Assembly (NCBI GenBank): GCA_033032175.1
Contig: CM065310.1
Location: forward strand, 8,866,001-8,930,000
Source of the DNA: Saturnia japonica
Lineage: Eukaryota; Arthropoda; Insecta; Lepidoptera; Saturniidae
DNA: 64,000 nucleotides
Direction of reading: 5' to 3'
The position numbers and the translations under genes are program-made. Each line of letters begins with the position of its first letter. The first letter of the stretch is position 1. A model generated the notes under the pieces. That model saw only the letters and a list, made by a program, of their open reading frames with translations. It was not told the DNA's origin and did not search any database. Shown one piece after another: positions 23,151 to 33,423 of this stretch.

Positions 23151-23531
23151 CTGGCTGTGCGGTTTCACCCGTGTTAATTTTATCCGACAAACACCGCGTC
23201 GCCAACGCATCATAATTGTTTTAACAAATTATTTTAATTTTTCATTATCTCCTAAACTATTATAAATATCTGTCTAAATAATATGCTATAAATGGCAAAA
23301 TTTAACTTCATAAAACTGTCTTTAAGATAAAGTAACTTTCGTTCGTAAGGATTAATATGCCATGCCTAAAAATAATGCTCATAAATCAAATTTTAACCTT
23401 TAACAAAAAAAAAATCTAAAATATCGTATTGTGGCTTATATATAAGGGATAGGCATATGCATAATAATAGAATATGCTATTGCGAACTTTTTTAGATATA
23501 CTAAGCACTAATATGTTGCTAAATTATTGTA

Positions 23532-24839
23532 CAAGGTGTCCAGAAAGGGTATCGGGTATTTGTAAGTTCAATGAAACAAAAATTATTTGTATGCAATAAA
23601 AAAGTTTATTGTTTATTATTAGCATATGAATTGGAGAATTATTTGGAAAAGATGATGTTATCCAAATGATGACCGTTACGTTGCTGGCACTCTTCTAAAT
23701 AAATGGAAACGAAGATTGGCGATAACACGTTGACACATAGCTATCGATATTGCTGCCATTTCTGACCTGATGTTTTGCTTTAACTGGGTTAGATTCGTCG
23801 GATTGTTTTGATAAACCTTACTTTTAAGGTATCCCCATGCAAAATAGTCAAGCGGGCTAAGGTCGGGGCTTCTGGGAGGCCAGTTGATGTTACCCCTTCG
23901 CGAAATGACTTTATTAGGGAATAATTCGTTAACAACTTCCATTGAGTCATTTGAGATATGGCAAGTGGCCCCATCTTGCTGGAACCACGTTCTTGAGTTG
24001 AAACCTGCAAACTCCTGCAACTCTGGGACCAAAAAATTTCGCAACATATCGCAATAACGGTCACTATTCACATTAATTGCTCGGCCTGGTTGATCTTCAT
24101 GAAAATAAGGACCAATTATGCCTTTAGCAGAACATAGCGGCCCAAACAACGACCTTTGGGCTATGCAGGGGTCGTTCATGCTTTCGTCTCGGATTCTCCA
24201 CTGCCCAGTACCGACAATTCTGCTTATTAACATGACCATTCAGGTGAAAATTTGCTTCGTCACTGAACAGTATGTTGTTAAAGTTGTTAAATCGCTGCAG
24301 CATTTCGTTCGCAAAATTCAGTCGATTAGCATAGTCCGTATCCTTCAATTCTTGAACCAATTGAATTTTATAGGCTTTTAGATGTAAGTCTTTCTTTAAA
24401 ATCCAATGTAAAGATGGTTTTTTGATGTTCAACGCTTGGCTTCGCTTTCGGATGGATAAAGACGGATTTTGACGAACCGACGCCTCAACTTCTTCAATTG
24501 TTTCTTCATCGCGAACTGAACGAGGACGACCAGAGTTTTGAATTTTAACTGTCGCACCTGTATTCTCGAACATCCTGATCCATTTCCTAATGCTATCGTC
24601 ACTTGGCGCGTGGCGTGTACGATATTCCGCACGATAGAGACGTTGAGCAGTCACGATTGAATCACCATTACGATAATACGCTCGTACGCAAAATGCGCGA
24701 TGCGTCCCCGAGTACTGTTCCATCGTGACTAAAACTCCACAAAATGGCGGACGCCACGAACCCCTCCCCGCACCCTTTAGACGCCCCGTTTCGAATATGG
24801 CGCGAAAACAAATACCCGATACCCTTTCTGGACACCTTG
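23532..24839 (-). mobile_element. Mariner-like element with D,D41D transposase
   Basis: 1308 bp bounded by perfect 31 bp terminal inverted repeats (23532-23562 and 24809-24839; outer end CAAGGTGTCCAGAAAGGGTA). It is flanked by TA on both sides (23530-23531 and 24840-24841), the target duplication of the IS630-Tc1-mariner superfamily. It encodes one transposase on the minus strand. Identical termini and a single coding lesion suggest a recent insertion. Confidence 0.97.
23676..24723 (-). pseudogene. Mariner D,D41D transposase with one frameshift
   Basis: The transposase binds the element's inverted repeats and cuts and joins DNA through a DDE/D RNase H-like fold. The 5' part starts at a true ATG (24723-24721) and runs 199 codons. 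It has an N-terminal helix-turn-helix region, a GRPRSV linker (residues 65-70) and a second DNA-binding helix set to about 110. The first catalytic aspartate is D155 in ILFSDEANFH. One extra T (A on the plus strand, 24131-24132) right after the ATG of WAAM shifts the frame. Reading continues in the next frame to a stop at 23676, with the second aspartate in WFQQDGATCH and the third in SPDLSPLDYF. Exactly 41 residues separate these two, the D,D41D spacing known from rosa-type mariners. Total length is about 348 residues, normal for the family. All three catalytic residues and the TIRs are intact, so only the frameshift prevents a full protein. Confidence 0.93.
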
Positions 24840-25114
24840 TATTTACGTATCATTAACCATTACGTAAGCATAACCGGATAAAGCAGCTCGGGAGGGCTTG
24901 CACTTCCGAATTACTTAACAAAAATCAATATTTAAGCCTACCTGATAGTTGTAGTGTAATGCTATATAAGGTATACCTCGAGAGTCTGGCTATCATGTAC
25001 AAAAATATTTTTTTCGAATCCAACTGGTAGTTCCAGAGATTAACGTGTTTAAACAAAACAAAAAACTTTAACCCTTTATTATATTGTTATTAGTATATAG
25101 TATATTAGTGTAGA

Positions 25115-26474
25115 TCAAATATTTGAATTATGAATGTTATACTTCTTTAGGCGCGTCATAGAAAAATGACAAGAGTAAATTTTTACACACAGTAACAAAA
25201 AGTCTACACCATGAAGTTACTTCTAAATTTAACTCTTGTTATATTTAGGTAAGTACACTCGATGATATTTTTTTCAACTGTTGTATCAGTGTCATCTAGA
25301 TTTAAATTACAAATATTAAAATCGATCATTGATTTATTGAATGTTTTTTCAATCCTCTTTTTTTATTCTTGTAAATTAATTACATATAAAAATCATTTTG
25401 ATCACATCAAATAAATATAACAACTAACGTCGTAGAACATAAGTACATGCACAAAATAGTAATCTATTTTAACGAAGACTCAATATCTTATATATTGATA
25501 TAACTAAACAAAAATCGAAAAAAAAAACTAAGATAAATGAAAATGACTAAATTGACTTGTGACAAATTGTTCCTGTTAGTAACTCTATTGATACTTAAAG
25601 AAAAAATGTCGTACAGGAAAATCATCAGTAAGTCTGCGAGGGTAGGAAATATCTTACTGTCGAAATTCCTTAGCCCCTGCCACAGTTCTCCGGGTCATTT
25701 AACACTTGATTTGATTAACGATATAAGATATTCCCAGGGGTAAGGTAAATACAAAATAAATACTTGTGTATGTAGTATATGTTTTCTCCAGCGTTTCTGC
25801 AATGTATCTATACAAAAGAACTTGTCTTGTACATTAAATTTTAAATCATTCTAAAAACTCATTGTAAACATTTCTATAAGTTTTCTCACTATCGATCTAT
25901 CAATGCTATCTTTCAGAGGTTAATGCTTCACTTGCCAAATCAAAACTTCACTTTCTGAATTTTATATAATTTTAATATGAAAACACTTTATTAACTCCTA
26001 ACTGTATTATATATTTTAAACAAATGTCTGTGATAATTTACTAGAAATAAAAAAAAAATTATAATTTTTCCAACTATTTATTTTATGGACATATTAATTG
26101 CTCTGGCAATCGAATATCAAATCAAATTACGCGTAAATCAATTTACGTAACTCGTAACACTTGTACGTAATACACTAAATGGTTTGTTATAATGACTATC
26201 AATCAGGTAATTATTATTGAAGTCGAATTTGAATTATGGAAATAATCTCCTATATACAGCTAAGAGTTAGGTGGAATGACGTAATTTTCTGTTTGGATTA
26301 AATGTATCTTGCCTTTTTTCTACAAATGAAGATCAAAGAACTAGAACCTAATCAGTGATATACCTATATACGAATATAAGTAGTGTAATAACAAAACAAA
26401 TCACCAGCGGTGAGACCGCGGCTCTGCACACGTTTGTTACTACGCGATAATTGTTTACATCCAGTAATTTAATT
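25115..26474. other. Unassigned AT-rich sequence
   Basis: A frame at 25537-25743 opens with a real ATG, but it has no domain signature and is too short to support as a gene. No repeats recognised. Confidence 0.3.
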
Positions 26475-26590
26475 TAAGCCCGGCAACGCATCTGCGAGTG
26501 TCTGGTGTTGTGGATGTTTGTGGGCGGCGGTGTTCACTTTCCATCAGGTTCGCCAACTGCCCGTTTAACCCCATTTTATCATTAAAAAAT
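26475..26590 (+). repeat. LINE 3' untranslated fragment (CR1/jockey-group tail)
   Basis: 'cccggcaacgcatctgcgag', 'gtgtctggtgttgtgg', 'gggcggcggtgttcac', 'catcaggttcgcc' and 'cgtttaaccccattttatcattaaaaaa' form the same tail as the minus-strand LINE at 14763-15382, here in plus orientation. No coding part remains. Confidence 0.65.
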
Positions 26591-26995
26591 ATATTTTTAC
26601 TCATATTATTGACAAGTCATATCCCGTATCAATTGTGGAAAAGCATGTATTTCCCGTGTACAAATTTTATCAAATATCTCACGTGATGCCAGGTAACAAT
26701 GAGGCCGAAGATGGTATCAATCTAATCTTTGAGTGCCTGGCGCTCAAGTGTAGCTGCCGGAACACAATTATAGTAGCTTGCGTACAGACTTTTAATTTAA
26801 GGGTGGTAGCCATGTGACCATTTGTGTTTGTCTTTACTGAAAACTCGTCGCTTACTGTAGATATTCAAACTCATGTCGATTGACTCGGTTTCCTAAAAAG
26901 CTACAACCGCGCCATAATCGCTTGAACATTCTGCCAATCCTAAAAAGTGTGATTTTTATACGAAACAATAAAAAAATAAGTACTAATGCGCACGA
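26591..26995. other. Unassigned sequence
   Basis: The short plus-strand frame 26635-26817 is not recognisable. No repeat family assigned. Confidence 0.3.
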
Positions 26996-27108
26996 GTGAC
27001 TGTTTCGTGACCCTTGTTGGTTTCTATGGATTTTCATGCCCGTGCGGTGGTAACTACGTAACAAATCATTTTTATCCATAGAATTGACAGTTGTGACGAA
27101 ACAGTCAC
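26996..27108. mobile_element. Short palindromic MITE-like element
   Basis: Perfect 13 bp inverted ends GTGACTGTTTCGT (26996-27008) and its complement (27096-27108), with a second inverted pair TCTATGGA/TCCATAGA at 27022-27029 and 27075-27082. Together they could fold into a 113 bp interrupted hairpin. No clear target duplication. A 95-codon minus-strand frame across it starts with GTG and has no recognisable domain. Confidence 0.6.
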
Positions 27109-27551
27109 GGTGACAAAAAACACCCGTGAGCGCTAGCACTTAGTTGTATTGAAAATATACATTCATTTAATTTATTAATGCAAAGCTTTACCACAGTTTT
27201 CTTGATTTATTTTCGGTGTACATAAACACCGTTTGTTGACGATACGTAAGAAATATTGACTTCTGTGTTAAATATTTAAACATGATGTTATACGACAAAT
27301 ACCACAGCGTTTAAAAAGTGACCCCTCGCAGTGAAGCTCTAACTTTGAATTGCCACATCAAACAACTTTGTTAAGTTTTTAACACAACTCCCTAAACTTT
27401 CTGTGTATCTTTGACTTAACATTTACCTTTATTTATTCTAAGTCGATCGAAGAAATTACTTTGAGGATCCTTTGACAATATAACATATTTATCAAAATAA
27501 ATTCGTATGTATTAAATATATAGGAAATTGAATATATTTCTCAACAATTTT
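27109..27551. other. Unassigned sequence
   Basis: Nothing recognised. Confidence 0.35.
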
Positions 27552-27830
27552 GTCCCATACAAAAGGCACACAAGTATAAAGCCTGCTTGATGGTAAGCGA
27601 TTACCGTAGAGTATGTTCGCTTGTAATACCATAGGTATTACTAGCTCTTTGCTGACCTTGATGTCCCTACCCCAACGAGCTCTGGTTACCCGCTCACTGT
27701 AAGAATACAGCACAAGGTTATTTGGCTGTAAACCTCTATATGGTGAAGGTATTTCACCAGTCGGACTGCCCTAAGTAGAGATAAATCTCCGAAAACATTT
27801 ATCTGTGCCATACCACTCTTCTTCTTCTTT
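27552..27830 (+). repeat. Dispersed repeat family C, copy 1
   Basis: 'aagcctgcttgatggtaagcg', 'gtaataccataggtattacta', 'gagctctggttacc', 'aaggttatttggctg', 'accagtcggactgccc' and 'aagtagagataaatctcc' recur at 36814-37020 and, reversed, at about 59085-59225. This copy is the longest of the three. Non-coding, SINE-sized. No poly(A) and no polymerase III promoter seen. Confidence 0.7.
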
Positions 27831-28045
27831 CCATATTGATGATTGTTTTAAATTAAGCCTGACCAGTATTCGGCCACATTCTTAAAGAGGCTATCCATAG
27901 GTTAAGTAATGTGCAGGACGTAGAGGACACGATAGGAGATGTGCCGTGATTTGAGTGTCACCACAGTCGGAAATAGGGTTTCGATTTAGGCTATTGGGAT
28001 TAATCCTATGTCGGGCCAGATAAGTTTTTTTACACCAGAACGCCT
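27820..28045 (-). pseudogene. LINE pol C-terminal relic
   Basis: The minus-strand translation has LARHRINPNSLNRNPISDCGDTQITAHLLSCPLRPAHY. It resembles the cysteine-histidine tail (CDCG-x-QT-x2-HLL-x-CPL) found at the end of jockey-group pol proteins. In a shifted frame it continues KNVAEYWSGLI and a stop, then a GA-rich 'ggaaagaagaagaag' tail typical of the 3' end. About 75 codons remain, with at least one frameshift. Confidence 0.65.
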
Positions 28046-28206
28046 GATGTCCTTTTATGGAAGCAGCAAGTAGTGCGCCAACCAATAATGTAAAAGCTAA
28101 TAAACAAGAAAATAAGAGTGTAATAAAATTATTCTTCAGGTCAAGATTACTGACAAAAATAAATAAAATAACATTGATTTTAGTAATATCTTCGCTTTTT
28201 ATACAA

Positions 28207-28725
28207 CTAGTAGCTGTGCCCGTGGCTTCGCTCACGTGGACTACAGAATGCCCGCGCGAATCTTGCTCCTCTACTCCCGGCTATTTTAAAGACAAAAATG
28301 CTTATTGTGGGTGTTCCTTAGGAGATGTATACTCTGCCGGACTTTTTTGTAGGTCTTTTTAATGCATATTTATGTAGTACACTAATTTGCTATATCTCCT
28401 ATGGTTTACTCAGCATTAGCCATGTAAGCGCCAGAATAGATTCACCATGACCAGTTTTTTTTATTTGTACAGAACATTAATTCTTTATCTAAAATAAAAG
28501 TAGCCTATGTTACTCCCTATATCATCAGCTATCTATCGGTGAAAGTCCCGTCAAAATCAGTCCAACCGTTTTGGAGATTACCCAGAAAAAACAGACAGAC
28601 AGACAGATAGATAGAGAGACAAAAATTTAAAAAATGGATATACTTTCATATGCATTTAGTAAAAAAGCTGTTATTTTGACATTACAAACAGACACTTCAA
28701 TTTTATTTTATTGCATAGGTATAGA
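28207..28725 (-). mobile_element. Non-autonomous Helitron-like element, family G, copy 2
   Basis: Minus-strand 5' end A|TCTATACCTATGC at 28725 and 3' end 'cgggcacagcta' with CTAG|T at about 28207. It contains the family G blocks 'gcgctcacgtgg'-type, 'gacaaaaatgcttatt' and '(ac)agac' repeats. The plus-strand 101-codon frame at 28057-28362 overlaps its end and is fortuitous. Confidence 0.7.
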
Positions 28726-28763
28726 TTATTATTTCTATTTTATTGCATAGGTATAGATTATTA
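28726..28763 (-). repeat. Tandem duplicate of a Helitron 5' terminus
   Basis: The terminal block 'ttgcataggtatagattatt' at 28711 is repeated 32 bp further on at 28743, so the TC-bearing 5' end of the family G element occurs twice in direct orientation. Confidence 0.7.
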
Positions 28764-29010
28764 TTTTTAACCGACTTCAAAAAATGGAGAAGTTTCTCAA
28801 TTCGAATCTATATATTGTTTATGGATGTTCAGCTATAACTTCTTTGTTTATAAACCGATTTGGATGATTCTTTTATTGTTGGAAAGAGGGTACCTCAAGG
28901 GTAGTCTCATTTTAATTTCATTGGCATTGGACATTACACTTTGAAGATACACCAGAGAACTCGACAAAGATATTGAAGTTGGCTTTCTTCTTTGTTACAA
29001 ATTGTCTTGT
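28764..29010 (-). mobile_element. MITE-like family D element, copy 3 (reversed)
   Basis: It starts 'tttttaaccgacttcaaaaaa' and has 'gatgttcagctataacttctttg', 'atttggatgattctttt' and 'gaagatacaccagagaact'. It ends near 'ttgttacaaattgtcttg'. It adjoins the Helitron copy at 28207 directly. Confidence 0.65.
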
Positions 29011-29099
29011 TACTTTCCCACTTCTTATTGTTATTTAATGGCAACATGTGTTATACACAATAAAGCCAATGTCACCGATTGAAAATTTTTAGTAATCTT

Positions 29100-29190
29100 C
29101 AAAGTTAAAACAACACTCTAACAAGATGGTGGCTCCATTGTGAGAATGGACATGGAAGTTTTTGTGGAAACTAGAAATACATTTTTGAAA
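29100..29190 (+). repeat. Family I repeat fragment
   Basis: 'cactctaacaagatggtggctcc', 'gagaatggacatgg' and 'agtttttgtgg' match the reverse complement of 17270-17340. Confidence 0.5.
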
Positions 29191-29335
29191 TAATTATATT
29201 TATAATCCACTTCACTGGTTCACTAGAGCCAAACTACATAACATAAAATGTCAGCCATAATAAAAGGTCAAATAACGTAAGTTTATGCAATAAATAAAAA
29301 CTACTACATAGATTAAAAATCCAACAAAACTCCCT

Positions 29336-29440
29336 ATACTATTATTATAAAGAGGTAAAGTTTGTTCCTTGTTTGAGGTAATAATCTCTGCAACTACTGG
29401 GCCGATTAAAAATAAAAATTACACACAAAAATACGTCCCA
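29336..29440 (+). mobile_element. Helitron-like 5' fragment
   Basis: 'ctatactattattataaagagg', 'aagtttgttccttgtttgag' and 'ctctgcaactactgggccga' form the usual head of a non-autonomous lepidopteran Helitron. The rest is missing. Confidence 0.4.
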
Positions 29441-30369
29441 CCCGAGTAACTTAGAATATATTTTATTTTGATGAAATGTTATATTTTCCTAGTTTTTAAT
29501 AATTTTACAAAAGGTGAAGTACTATCTTGCGCCCAATCTCTTACAATTCATTTCTCATTTCCGTTGTGCTCGGTCGTGGTTCAAGCGATTTTATCTTATC
29601 CATCTTAGGCCACATCGTCACTTAAGATCAGGCAATATTGTAACTCAACGCTAAAATGATTTATTTAAAGAACACAAATGAATTAAATTTTTAGAAATAT
29701 TTTATAACAGTAAGTAACAATGAACACCAAGAAAATTGGTATATAGCTGCACGGTTCAATTTACAGGCGTTGTTATCTTGTCTAGAAAGTTACTAACAAA
29801 GATTAGTTTTCTCGATAGTGTCTTTGATATTCGATTGTTAGTGCATAAAATATTATCTAATTAAAACTTGGCTAGTTAAAAGGAAATGCTGTCTAGTTGG
29901 TTTTGAATTTATTCTTGTTGTGAGTTGAATCCTGAAGTTTACGTTTCTACAGTCTATTTTGTTGGCGTTTCGAGCGAATGTGGCGAAACTAATTTCACGC
30001 TGACTTTCAAAGAGAGCCAGTAAAATCAAAGCCAGATTGTTTTGTAAAATATACGTAGAATAGAAACACTATATTTCGGTCGGTCACTAAAAGCTATTTC
30101 TGTTTCTTACATTTATGAAACTTTGAGCTGGGTAATATTAAGTAAAACGGAATTTATAGAGGTACGACAAAATTCAATAATATTTTAAGTTATAAAAATG
30201 GCATTCTGATTTAGTAGTTATGTTTTTCAAATGTTGGCAAATTAACTGTTTGTCGTACAAAGTATTTTTATAAAAGATGTCCTGACCTGAAGGAAACGTG
30301 TCATTTTAATACTTACTTTTCTTTGGCTTATTACTTAGAGTGAAATTAATAGGGGATAAAACTTTTGAG
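29441..30369. other. Unassigned sequence
   Basis: No gene or repeat recognised. It looks single-copy. Confidence 0.35.
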
Positions 30370-30880
30370 GATAACTAAAAATCATTACCTCTCTGTTTGT
30401 TTTCTATTCTCTAACAGAAATAATAAATTTACTATCGGGTGCTATTTTAACTAAAATACAGCCACTTGATAGATTACATATTCTAAAACTCTCATAGAAG
30501 TTGAATTGGCAGAGGTTAAACAGTCGTGGGTGTGACTAAAAACCATAAAGAATTAATTAACTAGATTTAATTTTCTTCATCAAACCCCTTTTTGCATTCT
30601 GTTCAGACAACAAAATTACCATGAGATGACGTTTTTAACTAAAATAGAACCGTTTCATGACTTGTTTATTCAACAACAAGTCCTAATAACTAATCGACAA
30701 ATTCTCTTAAAATCATTAAGAATTGATTAAGTAGATTTAATTGATTCCATCAAACCCCTGTTTGCATTCATTCTACGCTGTAATAGAAATAACAAAATCA
30801 CCATAAGTTGCTCTGTTTTAAATAAAACATCGCCGTTTGATGGATTGTTTATTGATTGCCGTGCTCGCTTTACTGGCTCC
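30370..30880 (+). repeat. Three degenerate tandem units of about 170 bp
   Basis: Landmarks 'aaatcatta(a)', 'tagatttaatt..ttc.tcaaaccccttt/tgt ttgcattc', 'caaaat(t/c)accat(g/a)ag(a)tg', 'tttaa(c/a)taaaa' and 'ccgtttgatgg/ccgtttcatgac' followed by 'ttgttta' recur near 30380, 30545 and 30715. The first unit is most diverged. Non-coding. Confidence 0.65.
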
Positions 30881-31367
30881 GGTTATTGTCAATTAAAGGA
30901 TACGCTTTTTAATTGAAGCAGGTATCTCGTTGCAAAGTAAATCAATTAGTGCAAGGGGTGTGGGCGGTTGCCTGTATTGATTCAGTTTGTATACTGCCTT
31001 TATACGCTGATGTCACGGCCATAATGCAGTTTATTAATATTACATTTTTTACAGGATTTACTTTATTTTTAGTAGGTATAATTATGTAAACTTACAGTAT
31101 TTACAGTACATTATACAACTTACATTGAGTTATCTGCTTATTGATAAAAAAAGTATGAAATTTATTGTGAATTATATATAATGTATTATTTTTATATTAT
31201 GGGGTATTAATTTCAGAAGTTTGATTATTAGATAACATCAGAATCGGATATTATATAATCTGCATATGTAATAAAAATGGGGAGTAAAAAAATAGAGATA
31301 AAATAAATTATAATTACAGTGATGATTGTACTAACACTTCGTAATCTTTCGCGTTTTGTACATGTTA
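30881..31367. other. Unassigned AT-rich sequence
   Basis: Nothing recognised. Confidence 0.35.
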
Positions 31368-31908
31368 TCTATACAAATAAATATAATTAATGTGTCTCTT
31401 TGTAATGTTGAAATAAAAACTTTTTACTAAATACGTATGAAAATACGGTACCCATAATAAAAAAAAAAAACCATTTTTAAAATTTTTGCCTGTCCGTTGG
31501 TTTGCTTTAGGTAATCTCTGAAACGGTTGGACCGATTTTGACGGAACTTTCATTGACAGGTAGCTGATGTTTTAAGGTGTAACTTACGCAACTTTTAGAT
31601 AAGGAAAATAATTAAATTTCCGCAAAAATAAAAATCAGTTTAGACAAACAAGAATTTTGGGGCGCTTAAATGGCTTAAGTTCAGTAAACCATAAGAGACA
31701 GGTATATCAAATTAATATAATAAATAATTGTGGATCTTAAAAATATCTTTCAAAAATTTAGCCAGGGCATTTATTTAACTATCTTCTAAGAATCACCCAC
31801 AATAAGTATTTTTGTCTTTAAATTAACCGAGAGAGCATGATTCACGCGTGTGCTCGATCGACGGCATTTTGTAGTCCACGCGAACGCAACCTCCACGGGC
31901 ACAGTTAG
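31368..31908 (+). mobile_element. Non-autonomous Helitron-like element, family G, copy 3
   Basis: A|TCTATACAAATAAATAT at 31368 and 'ctccacgggcacag' TTAG (31905-31908)|T; 541 bp. It is the most complete plus-strand family G copy, with 'ctctgaaacggttggaccg', 'tttggggcgcttaaatgg' and 'gaatcacccacaataagta'. Confidence 0.75.
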
Positions 31909-32138
31909 TAAATATATATTTATAACGTTAATGATTGTAGTATTTAGCATATTTCCTATACAGTGGGTACCAGGTACCAGATATATATAAATTAACGAGC
32001 TAAATATACAAATTGCGAAAATGATTTGATTATCTGCGAATAACCCAGGACACCAGAGCAATTAGATAGCAGTGAAAGAATTTTTAGTGTCAGGTTAAAA
32101 GTTCCAGAGACTACCTCTTATTTAATTGTATTTCATTA

Positions 32139-32610
32139 CTAGCTGTGCCCTGCGGTTTCACCCAAGATAAATTTATTCGGCCAAATATCCATCGCCGTAC
32201 TTACCTACAGCTTGAAAGATTACTGCCTTACATGGTTAATGATCCTCTTCTTAGGGTCGTAACGTAAGGTATAATATAATATATCCTCAATATAATATAA
32301 TAACCTTCCTCAATAAATCTTCCTTTTCTCCTTCTTCTCTTTTATATAAATATCGATATTTGAATGTATGTTATGGACTCCAAAACGGCTGGATAGATTT
32401 TGATGAAATTTTCAGACAATCTTCATAATAGCCCAGTGGGTGATCCTGTAAAATTTCCTAGCGATCAGATCAATGTTCCCTATGGATCGCAAAACAGTTC
32501 AGTAACATGTGGTCGGGATTGCTAGAAGCTATGAAATGAAAAAAAAAAAAACAAATTTGAGTGGTGGTTCCAGAACTTAGCGCATTAAAACAGACAAACA
32601 AAAGAATAGA
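32139..32610 (-). mobile_element. Helitron-like element, reversed
   Basis: The left edge CTAG (32139-32142) with 'ctgtgccctgcggtttcaccc' is a reversed Helitron 3' terminus. The body contains 'gaatgtatgttatggactcc', 'aaaacggctggatagatttt' and a G/T-rich middle. The minus-strand 5' end is not exact (about 32610). Confidence 0.5.
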
Positions 32611-33423
32611 TCTGAAACTTTGTTAAAATAATATGTAAATAAGTTTAAAAGATATATTTTTTATTTTATTTTTGAAAATACTTCTTAATTCTACCATCCA
32701 TAAAAATATCGTGCTGTTCTGTATGTTTTACGCTAGGTTGATAAGCATTACCTTAACCATTTTGTTTGAAAATAATGTGAGAAAATTTGTGCAACCTGGT
32801 CCCGCGATATCGTTGTTGGACGATTTACAGCACTTGCTCGGTAACGAACTCATTCACTTATTAATTTATTATATGAACACCAATTTACAAAACTGATGGC
32901 AGATATAAATAAGCTGGTCTTTTTTTGTAAAAGAAACATATGTGTGTTGATATCTTATTTTTGTCGCATATCATACATAATTTCAACACAACATATTGTG
33001 TTTTATTGGAAGAGAACTTTTTTGCAAATGATTTTATTCATTTTAATCGGATGTAGAGTTAGGCTATACTTTATTATGTTATTATTTGTTTTATATTATA
33101 GTTAACGTCTAGGTACGAAATCACGGGTTATTTCTAGTTTGTTTTATATATTATTTTGCCATTTTGTCTATTAGGTACGTTTCTGTATAGGTACTATTGA
33201 TTTTGAAACATATCGGTTAAACGTTTAACTTTTCCATGACGTAAGTTAAACTTTCCTTTAATTAATCTAAATATTCACCATGTTAAATATTAATATTAAT
33301 AAATATAACCAGGTACGTCGATACAGTAATATTATGTAAGTATATATACATAATAATAATTATTATGTTTAAAACAAACTTAGTATAAGGTACAAAATAT
33401 CAAATATAATATATTACAAGTAA
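32611..33423. other. 5' flank of the reverse transcriptase frame
   Basis: AT-rich, with short open frames (32672-32896 and 32896-33105) that lack domain signatures. It may include the 5' part or an upstream exon of the retrotransposon, but no motif confirms this. A stop (TAA, 33421-33423) closes the main frame upstream. Confidence 0.3.

Larger units (their letters stand above)
23151..25114 (-). mobile_element. Family L Helitron split by a mariner insertion
   Basis: On the minus strand the 5' end is A|TCTACACTAATATAC at 25114. The body shows 'ctctggaactaccag', 'gatagccagactc' and 'gagctgctttatccgg' down to 24842. It resumes at 23531 and ends 'gaaaccgcacag' CCAG|T at 23151. The interruption is exactly the TA-flanked mariner at 23532-24839. 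Without the mariner the element is about 650 bp, matching the 602 and 664 bp copies at 15383 and 60964. The 3' CTAG has mutated to CCAG. Confidence 0.8.

Noticed and set aside
28057..28362. A 101-codon plus-strand frame with a hydrophobic start
   Set aside because: Its second half is the 3' part of a reversed family G Helitron, and the protein has no recognisable domain.
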